Source: Hyphomonas beringensis
GTDB lineage: Bacteria > Pseudomonadota > Alphaproteobacteria > Caulobacterales > Hyphomonadaceae
Direction: 5' to 3'
DNA length: 64,000 bases
Assembly: GCF_000682755.1 (NCBI RefSeq)
Contig: NZ_AWFF01000028.1
Span: 1-64,000, forward strand
The translations under genes were made by a program, and so were the position numbers. Shown piece by piece: positions 33,285 to 43,072 of this stretch. How positions within the stretch are numbered: the first letter of the stretch is position 1; each line of letters opens with the position of its first letter. The notes beneath the pieces were generated by a model. It was not told the origin of the DNA, did not search any database, and saw only the letters and a program-made list of their open reading frames with translations.

Positions 33285-34673
33285 ATGTCACATGACAAAG
33301 CACTTTTCGACGACGAGATCGATCCCGATTTCGAGGACGTCTTTGCAGAAGATCCGCTGGCGGATCTGGTCAAACCGTCTGCGGAGCCTGCGGCTGAGAC
33401 AGGCGCCATGGCCGATGAAGCGGTAACGCCGCCGACTGCAGACAATGACGCTTTCCGGTTCAGCACCGTTGATCGTGCGGGCGGCGACAGCATGTTGCCT
33501 GCCATCTCCATCAAGCTGTTCTATGAGCGCGATGAGACTCGCCAATTGCTGGAAACCTGCGCCAATGATCGCCGTATGGGCCGGGCCACAGTGGAGTCCA
33601 TTCCCGGCGGCATCCCGGCTGCGATTGCCTATATGAGCGAGAATCCGACGCCAAACCTGTTGCTGATCGAATCGTCTGATTCTGCCGGACAGGTGCTTCG
33701 GGAGATCGATCAGCTGGCAGAGCATTGCGATGAGACCGTGAAGGTCATGGTCATCGGCAGCGTCAATGACATTACGCTCTACCGCCAGCTGATTGCGCGC
33801 GGTGTCAGCGAGTATCTCGTGCCGCCATTCGAGCCGCTTCAGGTCATCCGTTCCATTGGAGAGCTGTTTCACAACCCGGATGCGCCATTTGTCGGTAAGC
33901 AGATTTCCGTGGTTGGCGCCAAGGGCGGGGTAGGGTCCTCCACGATTGCACACAATCTGGCCTGGGCCCTGGCAGAGAATGTGAAGGTCAACACCACGCT
34001 GGTGGATCTGGACCTCTCCTTCGGCACAACAGCGCTGGACTTCAACCAGGAGACGCCGCAGACCATCGCCGATGCCCTGCTGGCACCGGAACGGGCCGAC
34101 GACACCGTTGTCGAGCGCCTGTTGGCCAAGCCGACGGAGCGCCTGTCACTGTTCACCGCGCCCGCCACGATCAATCAGATCATGGATATTCCCGACGAGT
34201 CCTATTCCATGGTGATCGACGTCGTTCGCCGTAATGTGCCCTATGTGGTGCTGGACCTGCCGCATGTCTGGTCCGCCTGGATGCTGGAGACGCTGGTCGC
34301 GTCTGATGAGGTGATCGTTGTCTGCCAGCCAGACCTCGCCTCCCTGCGCAACGGCAAGAATTTTATCGACCAGCTGAAGGCCAAACGGCCGAACGACAAT
34401 CCGCCCCGCCTTGTCTTGAACATGAGCGGTGTGCCGAAGCGTCCCGAAATTCCGGTAAAGGACTTCGCCGCCGCCATCGGCGTGGAGCCAGAAATCATCC
34501 TTCCCTTCGAGCCAGAACTGTTCGGCACGGCGGCCAATAATGGCCAGATGATTTCCGAAACGGACGCGGCCTCGAAATCCTCGCAAGCCATTGACCATCT
34601 GGCCTGTGCCATGTCTGGCCGGACAATCGAGCCGGTCGAGAAATCCTTCTTCAAGAAACTGCTTGGCAAATAG
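33285..34673 (+). CDS. cpaE: CpaE/TadZ, polar-localising ATPase of the Tad system
   Basis: 462 aa. An acidic disordered N-terminus (about 1-65) leads to an atypical receiver domain (about 75-190) and a MinD/ParA-like ATPase domain (about 200-440). The P-loop reads GAKGGVGSST: the canonical lysine before S/T is replaced by Ser, while the deviant signature lysine remains, as in many CpaE proteins. It localises the pilus machinery at the pole. It is cotranscribed with cpaF, 17 bases downstream. Confidence 0.92.
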   Translation: MSHDKALFDDEIDPDFEDVFAEDPLADLVKPSAEPAAETGAMADEAVTPPTADNDAFRFSTVDRAGGDSMLPAISIKLFYERDETRQLLETCANDRRMGRATVESIPGGIPAAIAYMSENPTPNLLLIESSDSAGQVLREIDQLAEHCDETVKVMVIGSVNDITLYRQLIARGVSEYLVPPFEPLQVIRSIGELFHNPDAPFVGKQISVVGAKGGVGSSTIAHNLAWALAENVKVNTTLVDLDLSFGTTALDFNQETPQTIADALLAPERADDTVVERLLAKPTERLSLFTAPATINQIMDIPDESYSMVIDVVRRNVPYVVLDLPHVWSAWMLETLVASDEVIVVCQPDLASLRNGKNFIDQLKAKRPNDNPPRLVLNMSGVPKRPEIPVKDFAAAIGVEPEIILPFEPELFGTAANNGQMISETDAASKSSQAIDHLACAMSGRTIEPVEKSFFKKLLGK

Positions 34674-34690
34674 CCCTTAGGGAGCCCTGA

Positions 34691-36193
34691 ATGGCCTTCG
34701 GCAAACGATCAGCATCCAGCACACCTGAGCCGGCGCCAGTTGCGCCGAAGCCCAAGGCTGTGCCTGCTGCTGTGCCGCGTCCTCAGGCGCAAAAGCCGAA
34801 AACCCCGGCCCCGGTTGCCGTAAAGGGCGCGCCCAAACCACCATCCGCGCAAGGAAAGCCCGTTCAGGTCAAGGCGCCGGAGCCAAAGCCGGAACCTGTG
34901 CGTCAGGTGAACCAGCAGTCCGAGCAATACTACGCCACCAAGACGACGATCTTCAACGCGCTGATCGATACGATCGACCTGTCACAGCTGGCACAGCTGG
35001 ACGCGGAAAGCGCCCGCGAAGAGATTCGCGATATTGTTGTCGAGATCATCAGCATCAAGAATGTGGTGATGTCGATTTCCGAGCAGGAACAGCTGCTCGA
35101 TGATATCTGTAACGACGTGCTCGGCTATGGCCCGCTGGAGCCACTGCTCGCACGGGATGACATTGCCGATATCATGGTGAACGGTGCCGACACGACCTAT
35201 ATCGAGGTCAATGGCAAGATCGAGCGGACGAATATCCGCTTCCGGGACAATGCCCAGCTGATGAATATCTGTCAGCGCATCGTGAGCCAGGTTGGCCGCC
35301 GCGTCGATGACTCCTCACCTATCTGTGACGCGCGTCTTCTGGATGGCTCCCGTGTCAACGTCATCGCGCCGCCACTGGCGATTGATGGCCCGACCCTGAC
35401 CATTCGTAAGTTCAAGAAGGACAAGCTGAAGCTGCAGGACCTCGTGAACTTCGGCTCGATTTCCGAGCCGGGGGCGGAGATTCTCCGCATCATCGGTCGC
35501 GCCCGCTGTAACATCCTGATCTCCGGTGGTACCGGTTCAGGCAAGACGACACTGCTGAACTGTCTGACGGGATTCATTGACCCGACCGAGCGCGTCATCA
35601 CCTGCGAAGACTCCGCCGAACTTCAACTCCAGCAGCCGCATGTGGTGCGTCTCGAAACCCGCCCGCCGAACATTGAAGGCTCTGGCGAAATCACGATGCG
35701 CGACCTTGTAAAGAACTGTCTGCGTATGCGTCCTGAGCGGATCATCGTGGGCGAGGTGCGTGGGCCCGAGGCATTTGACCTGTTGCAGGCCATGAACACC
35801 GGCCATGACGGCTCCATGGGAACGTTGCACGCCAACAGTCCGCGCGAAGCCTTGTCCCGTGTGGAGTCCATGATCACGATGGGCGGCTTCTCCCTGCCAG
35901 CAAAAACGATCCGTGAGATGATTGTTGGTTCGATTGATGTTGTCGTGCAGGCCTCCCGCCTGCGGGATGGCTCTCGCCGCATCATGAACATCACCGAGGT
36001 GATGGGTCTGGAAGGGGATACAATCGTGCTTCAGGATGTGCTGAAGTTCGAGATCGAAGGCGAAGACGAGGATAGCCGGGTTGTCGGGTCGCACCGTGGC
36101 ACAGGCGTTGGCCGCCCGCGCTTCTGGGAGCGCGCTTCCTATTACAGTCTTGAACGAGAGCTGGGCGCCGCGCTGGACGCCCTGGGGAACTGA
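34691..36193 (+). CDS. cpaF: CpaF/TadA pilus motor ATPase
   Basis: 500 aa type II/IV secretion ATPase. A Pro/Lys-rich N-terminus (about 1-75) precedes the N-terminal helical domain and the RecA-like motor. Walker A is [12 protein letters not shown] (about 278), the Walker B region is [13 protein letters not shown], and a His box is visible in [16 protein letters not shown]. As a hexamer it powers Flp pilus extension and probably retraction. Confidence 0.95.
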   Translation: MAFGKRSASSTPEPAPVAPKPKAVPAAVPRPQAQKPKTPAPVAVKGAPKPPSAQGKPVQVKAPEPKPEPVRQVNQQSEQYYATKTTIFNALIDTIDLSQLAQLDAESAREEIRDIVVEIISIKNVVMSISEQEQLLDDICNDVLGYGPLEPLLARDDIADIMVNGADTTYIEVNGKIERTNIRFRDNAQLMNICQRIVSQVGRRVDDSSPICDARLLDGSRVNVIAPPLAIDGPTLTIRKFKKDKLKLQDLVNFGSISEPGAEILRIIGRARCNILISGGTGSGKTTLLNCLTGFIDPTERVITCEDSAELQLQQPHVVRLETRPPNIEGSGEITMRDLVKNCLRMRPERIIVGEVRGPEAFDLLQAMNTGHDGSMGTLHANSPREALSRVESMITMGGFSLPAKTIREMIVGSIDVVVQASRLRDGSRRIMNITEVMGLEGDTIVLQDVLKFEIEGEDEDSRVVGSHRGTGVGRPRFWERASYYSLERELGAALDALGN

Positions 36194-36196
36194 GGC

Positions 36197-37231
36197 ATGG
36201 CAGGTAACATGATCATCTACATGGTCGCCGCTCTGGCCTTCCTGGCGATTGCCGGCATCGGTATTGCCATGACTTCGGAAAAGAACGAAGCGGCCCGCAA
36301 GCGTGTGAAGGCCATCGGGTCTGGGCAGACCATCAATGGCAAGGGCCGCGACACACGCATTCTGGATGAGAATGCAAAGCGCCGCCAGAAGACACAGGAA
36401 ATGCTGGACAAGCTGCGCAAGCAGGACCAGGAGCGCCGCAAATCCGTTCGTCCGCAAGACCTGAAAACCAAGCTGACGCAGGCTGGCCTTGATATCTCGC
36501 CCACCATGTTCTGGCTGTTCTCGCTGGTGTCGGGCATTTTTCTCGGTGGCTTTCTCTACATCACCGGCTTTGATGGCCTGACGATCAGCGGGATTGTCCT
36601 GAAAAGTCAGCCGGTCATCGTAGGCGGGGCCTTCTTTGCCGGCATGTTCGGCTTCCCGCGCTTTATGGTCAATATGCTGACCACCCGGCGCAACAAGAAG
36701 ATGATCAACCAGTTCGCGGATGCGCTCGACATCATCGTGCGGGGTGTGAAATCCGGCCTGCCGTTGAACGAATGTGTGCGGATCATTGCCAAGGAAAGCC
36801 CTGAGCCGTTGCGCGCCGAGTTTGCTATCCTGGCAGATAATCTTGCCATGGGTGCAGGCATGGAGCGCTCGCTGAACAGTTTCTACAAGCGTGTGCCGCT
36901 TCAGGAAGTGAACTTCTTTGTCATCGTGCTGCTGATCCAGTCCAAGGCCGGGGGTAACCTCTCCGAGGCCCTGAACAACCTTTCCAATGTGATCCGCTCC
37001 CGGAAAATGATGCGGGAGAAAGTCAAGGCGATGTCTTCCGAGGCGAAGGCGTCCGCCATGATTATCGGGTCCTTGCCCTTCGTGGTCGGCTTCCTCGTCT
37101 ATCTGACGACCCCCGCTTATATCATGCTGCTCTTCACGGAAGAGGCTGGGCACTTGTTTATAGCCATCGGTGTTGTGCTGATGACCTTGGGCGTCCTGAC
37201 GATGCGCAAGATGATCAATTTCGACATGTAG
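36197..37231 (+). CDS. tadB: TadB inner membrane platform protein
   Basis: 344 aa T2SSF-domain protein. It has an N-terminal helix (about 5-24), a long basic cytoplasmic linker, two helices near 105-160, the conserved cytoplasmic F domain (FADALDIIVRGVKSGLPLNE) and two C-terminal helices. With TadC it forms the platform driven by CpaF. It lies three bases after cpaF. Confidence 0.92.
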   Translation: MAGNMIIYMVAALAFLAIAGIGIAMTSEKNEAARKRVKAIGSGQTINGKGRDTRILDENAKRRQKTQEMLDKLRKQDQERRKSVRPQDLKTKLTQAGLDISPTMFWLFSLVSGIFLGGFLYITGFDGLTISGIVLKSQPVIVGGAFFAGMFGFPRFMVNMLTTRRNKKMINQFADALDIIVRGVKSGLPLNECVRIIAKESPEPLRAEFAILADNLAMGAGMERSLNSFYKRVPLQEVNFFVIVLLIQSKAGGNLSEALNNLSNVIRSRKMMREKVKAMSSEAKASAMIIGSLPFVVGFLVYLTTPAYIMLLFTEEAGHLFIAIGVVLMTLGVLTMRKMINFDM

Positions 37232-37243
37232 GGGAGGGGCCGG

Positions 37244-38245
37244 ATGTACAATACGCTTGTTTCGCTGGCTCGCCCTGAGGCGATCGCGTCAATTCTGGTG
37301 GCACTGGCCGTGTTCGGTACAGTCCTGTCCATCATGCTGCCCTATCTGAAGACGGATAAACTCGAAACGCGTCTCAAGGCGGTGACGGAGCAGCGCGAGA
37401 AACTGCGCAAGCAGAACCGCGCCGAGCTGGAAAATCGCGGGCTTCGCCGCACCGATGATTCCATGGTCGGAAACATTTCGTCCAAGCTGAATCTCGCAAA
37501 GGCTCTGGAAGATCCGAACGTCGCCGCAACGCTGAGCAAGGCCGGCCTGCGGGGGCCCGGCCCGCTGTCCGCCTTCTATTTTGCACGGATGACGCTGCCC
37601 TTTGTCGGCGCATTTCTGATGTTCCTCTACATCTTCTATGTGAATGATCACGGCCTGCAGGGGCCGATGCGCTATGGCTCGTTGCTGTTTGGTGCGGCGG
37701 CGGGGTTCTATGCGCCGAATATCTACATCTCAAACCTGGCTCAGAAGCGTCAGAAGTCGATCATGCGTGCCTTTCCCGATGCGCTGGACATGCTGCTGAT
37801 CTGTGTCGAATCCGGCATGTCGATCGAGGTGGGCTTTTCCAAGGTCAGCCAGGAAATCGGCTCTGCCTCTCCGGAACTGGCCGAAGAGTTCGGCTTGACG
37901 GTGGCGGAACTCGCCTATCTGCCGGAACGCCGCCAGGCCTATGAGAACCTTGCCAAGCGGACAGGGCATGAAGGCGTGAAGGCTGTCTGTATGGCCCTGG
38001 GCCAGGCAGAGCGCTACGGGACGCCGCTGGGCGATGCCCTGCGCGTCATGGCCAAGGAAAACCGCGACATGCGTATGGCGCAGGCCGAGAAGAAGGCCGC
38101 TGCGCTGCCAGCCCAGCTGACCGTACCGATGATCATGTTCTTTCTGCCGGTTCTGTTCCTTGTGGTGCTGGGCCCGGCCTATCTCACCTTCAAGAAATCG
38201 CAGATGAATGAAGAACCGCCGGCGCCCGTGACGCGCCAGTCCTGA
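37244..38245 (+). CDS. tadC: TadC inner membrane platform protein
   Basis: 333 aa, second T2SSF-domain platform protein. Topology resembles TadB: an N-terminal helix, a basic linker, two helices near 105-165, the F domain (AFPDALDMLLICVESGMSIE) and a C-terminal helix (MIMFFLPVLFLVVLGPAYL). It is 12 bases after tadB, with a GGGGAGGGG ribosome site, and is the last plus-strand gene of the pilus operon. Confidence 0.92.
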   Translation: MYNTLVSLARPEAIASILVALAVFGTVLSIMLPYLKTDKLETRLKAVTEQREKLRKQNRAELENRGLRRTDDSMVGNISSKLNLAKALEDPNVAATLSKAGLRGPGPLSAFYFARMTLPFVGAFLMFLYIFYVNDHGLQGPMRYGSLLFGAAAGFYAPNIYISNLAQKRQKSIMRAFPDALDMLLICVESGMSIEVGFSKVSQEIGSASPELAEEFGLTVAELAYLPERRQAYENLAKRTGHEGVKAVCMALGQAERYGTPLGDALRVMAKENRDMRMAQAEKKAAALPAQLTVPMIMFFLPVLFLVVLGPAYLTFKKSQMNEEPPAPVTRQS

Positions 38246-38273
38246 TCTTCTGCTGCTCTTGATGTTCTAAAAT

Positions 38274-39209
38274 CTATTCGCCGGACCGGCGCAGGCGCAA
38301 ACCTGTCGAGCTGGCCTCCGGCGCGCTGTCTTCCGCATTCGTGGCAACAGGCGGTGTGGCCGGTGTGGGTTTGGTCTTCTCTACGGGCGGGGCAGACCGT
38401 TTCGCTGCTGGTGCCTCGGCCTCCAGCGCTTCCCAAGAGCGGACCGGCTGAATCATGTCCTGAAGCAGTTTTGCATTCTGTTCCACCACGCCTTGCGGGG
38501 CGTGCCGGCTGCTAATCTCTGCCATCTCGTCATACTTGCCCTGCAGCCCCAGGATCAGGGCCAGATTTTCCGTCACACGCACGTCCGCGTCCGGCTGAGC
38601 GGCGGCCAGCCGCAGCTTTTCCTCCGCAGCGATCAGGTTTCCGCTGAGGGCCAGGGACAGACCGTAATTCGTCAGTGTGGAGGTTCGGGTCGGCTCCAGC
38701 AGCAGGGCCTGCGTATAGGCCCGCTGCGCATCTTCGTGACGGTCCAGCTTGTCCAGAGACGTGCCGAGCGCAGCCCAGCCCTCGGCCCGGTCAGGCGCGG
38801 TGCGCGTTGCCTGCTCGAAGGCGCGGGCGGAGGCGACAATGTCATTCTGCGTAGACAGGGCCTTGCCCAGTGCAATCAGCAGGTCTGGATCCCCGGGATG
38901 CACGACCAGAACCTGGGAGAGAACTTCAATCGCCCGTTCATCGGAGCCAATGCCGCGGAGCGCGCTGGCAAAACTCAGCGCCTTATCCAGATTGTCCGGA
39001 TCCTTGGCATGTTCTTTGGCCCAGAAATTGGCCTTGGTCAGAGGGTCTGCGCGGTTGGCAGCAGCAACTTCTTCGGGGGTTGCGGGCTGCATGGCCGCCT
39101 CAACCGCTTGCGCATAGTCCTGCTCTACCTGTTCAGCCGGGTCCGGACTTGTCGCGCAGGCGCTCAGCACAACAGCGAGTGCAGCCAGTGACGTTTTGGC
39201 TCTGGACAT
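38274..39209 (-). CDS. tadD: TadD-like TPR lipoprotein
   Basis: 311 aa with a lipobox (AVVLSACATS, Cys about 18). At least four tetratricopeptide repeats follow (about 70-235), including LSQVLVVHPGDPDLLIALGKA, AWEQATRTAPDRAEGWAALG-like and YTQALLLEPTRTSTLTNYGL units. The tail is Pro/Ala/Lys-rich. TadD is the lipoprotein that helps the Tad secretin reach the outer membrane. It converges on tadC, so it must have its own promoter near 39210-39300. Confidence 0.85.
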   Translation of the reverse strand: MSRAKTSLAALAVVLSACATSPDPAEQVEQDYAQAVEAAMQPATPEEVAAANRADPLTKANFWAKEHAKDPDNLDKALSFASALRGIGSDERAIEVLSQVLVVHPGDPDLLIALGKALSTQNDIVASARAFEQATRTAPDRAEGWAALGTSLDKLDRHEDAQRAYTQALLLEPTRTSTLTNYGLSLALSGNLIAAEEKLRLAAAQPDADVRVTENLALILGLQGKYDEMAEISSRHAPQGVVEQNAKLLQDMIQPVRSWEALEAEAPAAKRSAPPVEKTKPTPATPPVATNAEDSAPEASSTGLRLRRSGE

Positions 39210-39327
39210 GGACAGGCTCCGGGTTTGTATCAGTTATAGCCAAAAGGGACTCTGGCGGCATGGCGTCAAGGATCAGTTAACGCCCCGGCAGTTTCCATTA
39301 ACTCTCGCCGCTGAAAGGCCTGTTTGA

Positions 39328-40692
39328 ATGCATAAGAGTTTCACCGCCGACCCCACGGGCGCCGTTGACGTCTTCCTCTACACATCTGCTGCCTTCAAGG
39401 GACTGGAGAACGATCCCTTCCCATCCGCGCGGGCGACGGCCAAGGCGCTGGGCTTTACCGCGGCGGCCGGGCAGGTCGCGATGATCCCCGGGGAAGGGGG
39501 CACGCTGGGAAAAGTGCTGTTCGGCCTGGGCAAGGGCAAGGATGCGCTGGCGGTCGCGGCCCTCTCAGGCAAGCTGCCCAAGGGCAGCTACAGCATCGCC
39601 GAGAATGGCGGTCTTCCTTTCGAGCAGATCGCTGCAGGCTGGGCAGACGGCGCGTATCGTTTTGATCGCTACCTGAAAGACAAGGCCAAGCCGCCGCAAC
39701 TCGTCATTCCGGAAGATGAGGATGCCGACGCGCTGAGCCGTGAAGCCGATGCCTGCGCGCTTGTGCGCGATCTGGTCAACACGCCCGCCCAGGATATGGG
39801 GCCACAGCATGTCGAAGGCGCGATTGCCGAGATTGCCGGAAAGTTCGGCGCCAAGCTGACGACCATTGTGGGTGACGATCTGCTGAAAGAGAACTACCCC
39901 ATGGTCCACGCTGTGGGCCGCGCCGCGACCTATGCGCCGCGCTTCATGGAGCTGGAATGGGGTGACCCGACCAATACGCGCATCGCGCTGGTGGGCAAGG
40001 GCGTGACGTTTGACTCCGGTGGCCTGGACCTGAAGCCCGGCTCCGGCATGCGGATCATGAAGAAGGATATGGGCGGCTCGGCCCATGTCATCGCACTGGC
40101 GCAGCTGATCATGAGCGCCAATTTGCCGGTGCATCTGAAGCTGTATGTGCCCTCGGTCGAGAATGCCGTGGCGGGGGATTCCTTCCGTCCGGGAGACGTG
40201 CTGACCAGCCGCAAGGGCCTGACGGTCGAGATCGACAATACAGATGCCGAGGGTCGGCTCATCCTGGCCGATGCGCTGACGCGGGCCTGCGAGGAAAAGC
40301 CGGACGTTCTGATCGATTTCGCCACGCTGACCGGCGCGGCGCGGGTCGCTCTGGGGCAGGAGCTTGCGCCTTATTACACCGATGACGAAGCCATGGCAGA
40401 GGCCATTCAGGCGGGGTCTGAAGTGTCCGGCGATCCGGTCTGGCGTATGCCGCTATGGGACCCGTATCTGGCCGATCTGCAAAGCCCGATCGCAGACCTC
40501 GTCAATTCCGGCGGACGCTTTGCAGGCTCCATCACGGCAGGCCTGTTCCTGAAACAGTTCGTGGACGCGCCCAGCTGGACGCATCTGGATGTCTGGGCAT
40601 GGCGTCTTGGCAAGTATGGGCGCCCGGAAGGCGCCGCCGCTTGCGGTCTGCGCGCGATCTGGAAGACTTTGCAGAACCGTTACTCGGCCTGA
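39328..40692 (+). CDS. Leucyl aminopeptidase family protein (M17)
   Basis: 454 aa M17 metallopeptidase that removes N-terminal residues from peptides. The metal and catalytic motifs are VGKGVTFDSGGLDLKPG and NTDAEGRLILADAL, with the lysine/aspartate ligands in place. Next comes the LTGAA-x-ALG region (ATLTGAARVALG). The N-terminal domain is shorter and less conserved than in PepA, so it is closer to the PepB/PepA-like short forms. Its TGA directly abuts the stop of the convergent TPR gene (TGATCA). Confidence 0.92.
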   Translation: MHKSFTADPTGAVDVFLYTSAAFKGLENDPFPSARATAKALGFTAAAGQVAMIPGEGGTLGKVLFGLGKGKDALAVAALSGKLPKGSYSIAENGGLPFEQIAAGWADGAYRFDRYLKDKAKPPQLVIPEDEDADALSREADACALVRDLVNTPAQDMGPQHVEGAIAEIAGKFGAKLTTIVGDDLLKENYPMVHAVGRAATYAPRFMELEWGDPTNTRIALVGKGVTFDSGGLDLKPGSGMRIMKKDMGGSAHVIALAQLIMSANLPVHLKLYVPSVENAVAGDSFRPGDVLTSRKGLTVEIDNTDAEGRLILADALTRACEEKPDVLIDFATLTGAARVALGQELAPYYTDDEAMAEAIQAGSEVSGDPVWRMPLWDPYLADLQSPIADLVNSGGRFAGSITAGLFLKQFVDAPSWTHLDVWAWRLGKYGRPEGAAACGLRAIWKTLQNRYSA

Positions 40693-41370
40693 TCAGTCGA
40701 CAATCTGGGGGCTAAGCACCTGAACTTTTGACAGGCGCTTGGCTTCCCGGACGCGTCCGCGCAGCACCAGCGTGTCAATATTTTCCGGGTCTGCCGCCAT
40801 GGCGTCTTCCACATCGGCCATGGCCGGGTCCAGCTTGTCGAGATTCAGGCGAGCCTCCGCGCGGAACTGGTGCGCAGTGGCAAGGCCGGGCTGCAGAGAG
40901 ATGGCCTTGTCGAGATCAGCTTCCGCCTCGTCCCATTTTTCCTGCATCAGATAGGCGCTGGCCCGGTCAATCAGCAGGTCCGGTACATTCGGCTTCAGCT
41001 TCAGCGCATTGGTCAGCGTCAGTTCGGCCGCTTCCGGCGCGCCGGCCTGCAGCCAGGCATTGCCGGCCTGGGTCAGGTATTCTGCGCGTTGTTCCAGCGT
41101 GCCGCCATCAACGGCATTGGCCAGGTTTTCCAGCCGGGCTGCGCCTTCATCGGGGCGGCCAAGGGCGATCAGGGCGAGCGCCGTGCACTGGCGCGCGCCG
41201 GGACGGTTGCCCTGATAGGTCCAGGCGAGGCCGTCTTCATAGGCCTCTTCCGCATCCACTTCGATCTTGGCCACGCAGGCTTCGAGGCGTTCAGCTTCAC
41301 GTGTATCGAAACTGGCCGTCGCACTTTGCGACAGGAAGAGAGAGGCTGTGGCCAGGGCAAGGAGGGACAT
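40693..41370 (-). CDS. Exported TPR-repeat protein
   Basis: 225 aa with a signal peptide (about 1-19, ATASFDTREA after it). About four TPR units follow (about 60-200), with DKAISLQPGLATAHQFRAEA and LTNALKLKPNVPDLLIDRAS as clear repeats, plus two cysteines (C32, C61) that may be bonded. It is probably periplasmic, and its partner is unknown. The upstream intergenic space to the divergent SDR gene is only 62 bases. Confidence 0.75.
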   Translation of the reverse strand: MSLLALATASLFLSQSATASFDTREAERLEACVAKIEVDAEEAYEDGLAWTYQGNRPGARQCTALALIALGRPDEGAARLENLANAVDGGTLEQRAEYLTQAGNAWLQAGAPEAAELTLTNALKLKPNVPDLLIDRASAYLMQEKWDEAEADLDKAISLQPGLATAHQFRAEARLNLDKLDPAMADVEDAMAADPENIDTLVLRGRVREAKRLSKVQVLSPQIVD

Positions 41371-41432
41371 GGATCATGGGCTCCGGAGGACTATATGACT
41401 GATCTTAGACCCGACGGGAAAGGCCAGCGCAA

Positions 41433-42290
41433 ATGACAGATCAGCCATCTCTGCTTTTTGTCTTCGGACTTGGCTATAGCGCATTACAGCTGGCAGAGCG
41501 GCTGAAACCGCTGGGCTGGCAGGTGCATGGCACAGTGCGCACAGGCGAAAAAGCCGAGACATTACAGGCAAAAGGCATCCGTGCGCAGGTTTGGGAAGGG
41601 CAGGGCGTGCCGGAAATTCCAGATGGGGCGCACTGGCTGGTGACGTTGCCGCCGGACGCAGATGGCTGCCCCGCTGCACGGGCCGCCAGCCATGCCGAAG
41701 CAAAGCCCGCATCGGTGACGTATCTTTCGACAACCGGGGTCTATGGAGACCTGAAGGGCGGTTGGGCGATGGAGTGGAGCCCCCTCAATCCGGGCTCTGA
41801 CCGGGCGGCGGCGCGGGTGAAGGCCGAACAGCAATGGCTGGAGGCGGCAGATGGCGCTCTGCGGTCTGTGCGGCTGCCGGGCATTTATGGGCCGGGCCGC
41901 TCTCCCTTCGACAAGTTGCGAAAAGGCAAGGCTACCCGCACTGTGAAACCGGGACAGGTTTTTTCCCGCGTGCATGTTGATGACATTGCGGCGGGCCTTG
42001 AGGCCCTGATGCTGCGCCCGCAAATAAGTGGCGTGTTCCATCTGTGTGATGATGAACCTGCTCCGCCGCAGGATGTGACCGCCTATGCGGCTGAACTGCT
42101 GGGCATCGCGCCGCCACCGGAAGTGCCTTTCAAGGACGCAGACCTCAGCCCCATGGCGCGCAGTTTCTATGCCGAGTGCAAGCGGGTTTCCAATGCGCGG
42201 GCAAAGGCTGCTCTTGGCTGGCAGCCAGCCTATCGCACGTATCGCGAAGGTCTGGCGGCTGTGCTGCAGGCAGAAGAGGGCGCCCCATAA
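41433..42290 (+). CDS. NAD(P)-dependent epimerase/dehydratase-like SDR protein
   Basis: 285 aa extended SDR of the YeeZ/YbjT-like group. The dinucleotide loop is FVFGLGYSALQLAERL (GxGxxA-type), then LSTTGVYGDLKGG, with the YG of the usual YxxxK region altered, and RLPGIYGPGRSPFDKL and VHVDDIAAGL follow. The substrate is unknown. The catalytic Tyr-x-x-x-Lys is not obvious, so it may bind NAD(P) without classic SDR catalysis. A terminator at 42289 is oriented for the opposite gene. Confidence 0.78.
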   Translation: MTDQPSLLFVFGLGYSALQLAERLKPLGWQVHGTVRTGEKAETLQAKGIRAQVWEGQGVPEIPDGAHWLVTLPPDADGCPAARAASHAEAKPASVTYLSTTGVYGDLKGGWAMEWSPLNPGSDRAAARVKAEQQWLEAADGALRSVRLPGIYGPGRSPFDKLRKGKATRTVKPGQVFSRVHVDDIAAGLEALMLRPQISGVFHLCDDEPAPPQDVTAYAAELLGIAPPPEVPFKDADLSPMARSFYAECKRVSNARAKAALGWQPAYRTYREGLAAVLQAEEGAP

Positions 42291-42318
42291 AAAAGCCCCC
42301 TCCGTAATCGGAAGGGGC
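42289..42318 (-). terminator. Rho-independent terminator of the DJ-1/PfpI gene
   Basis: On the minus strand GCCCCTTCCG pairs with CGGAGGGGGC around ATTA, followed by six T. It overlaps the stop codon of the SDR gene on the plus strand. Confidence 0.85.
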
Positions 42319-42351
42319 AGGTATAGAGGGGTATTTTTATTGGGGGTGAAA

Positions 42352-42930
42352 TTAGGCGGTCACAGACTCGAGCTGGCGAGCGTGTTTGCCTTCACAGATT
42401 TCCTCAACAATCTTGGCGTTGAAGTCTCCGAGGTCATCCGGGGAGCGTGAGGTGACAAGGCCACCATCAACGACCACGGACTGGTCTTTCACTTTACCGC
42501 CGGCATTGCGCAGATCCTGCTGGATGGCCGGGAAACCGGTAACTTCGCGTCCGTCCACCAGATTGGCAGAAATCAGGACCTGTGGGCCGTGACAGATGGC
42601 GAAGACGGGTTTCTTCTGTTCAAAGAACTTTGAAACGAAATCCTTGGCGCGGTCATTGGTGCGCAGGGCGTCCGGGCTGAACAGACCGCCGGGGATCAGC
42701 AAGGCGTCGAAATCATCTGCCTTTGCCTCTTCCAGAGACATGTCGACATGGAAGCTGTCACCATGCTCACGGTGCTTGTTCGCGTGGATGAAGCCTTTTT
42801 CGATGGAAACGATTTTCGTTTCACCGCCTGCGGCTTCGATGGCTTCTTTAGGAGATGTCAGTTCGATCTGCTCAAATCCGTCAGCAGCCAGAATTGCGAG
42901 TTTACGACCTTCAGCGCGTTGGTTTGACAT
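42352..42930 (-). CDS. DJ-1/PfpI-family protein (YhbO-like)
   Basis: 192 aa of the class I glutamine amidotransferase-like DJ-1/PfpI superfamily. The nucleophile elbow is VFAICHGPQ (Cys with the following His), the acidic partner lies in the ILAADGFEQIEL segment, and LLIPGGLFSPD is conserved. Bacterial relatives (YhbO, PfpI) are described as proteases, deglycases or general stress proteins; the real activity is debated. It is probably monocistronic. Confidence 0.9.
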   Translation of the reverse strand: MSNQRAEGRKLAILAADGFEQIELTSPKEAIEAAGGETKIVSIEKGFIHANKHREHGDSFHVDMSLEEAKADDFDALLIPGGLFSPDALRTNDRAKDFVSKFFEQKKPVFAICHGPQVLISANLVDGREVTGFPAIQQDLRNAGGKVKDQSVVVDGGLVTSRSPDDLGDFNAKIVEEICEGKHARQLESVTA

Positions 42931-43072
42931 GGAATATGCCTCCTTGCTTCGTGTTATCCGCGCTGCGACCCTGTTGGGGGAGCGCGGCGGACAGGATCAT
43001 CCCGTCCATCACACAATCAATGGGTGAGGCCCGTGTGTTGTTCCGATTAAATAGCGGAAAGGTCAGCGCTGC

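Noticed and set aside
35537-37153. 538-aa antisense open frame across cpaF and tadB
   Set aside because: It is a shadow of GC-rich coding sequence, spans two clear genes and is His/Gln-rich without domains. The same applies to long antisense frames at 15510-16790, 19607-21070, 23986-25242, 49107-50162 and 57862-59049.
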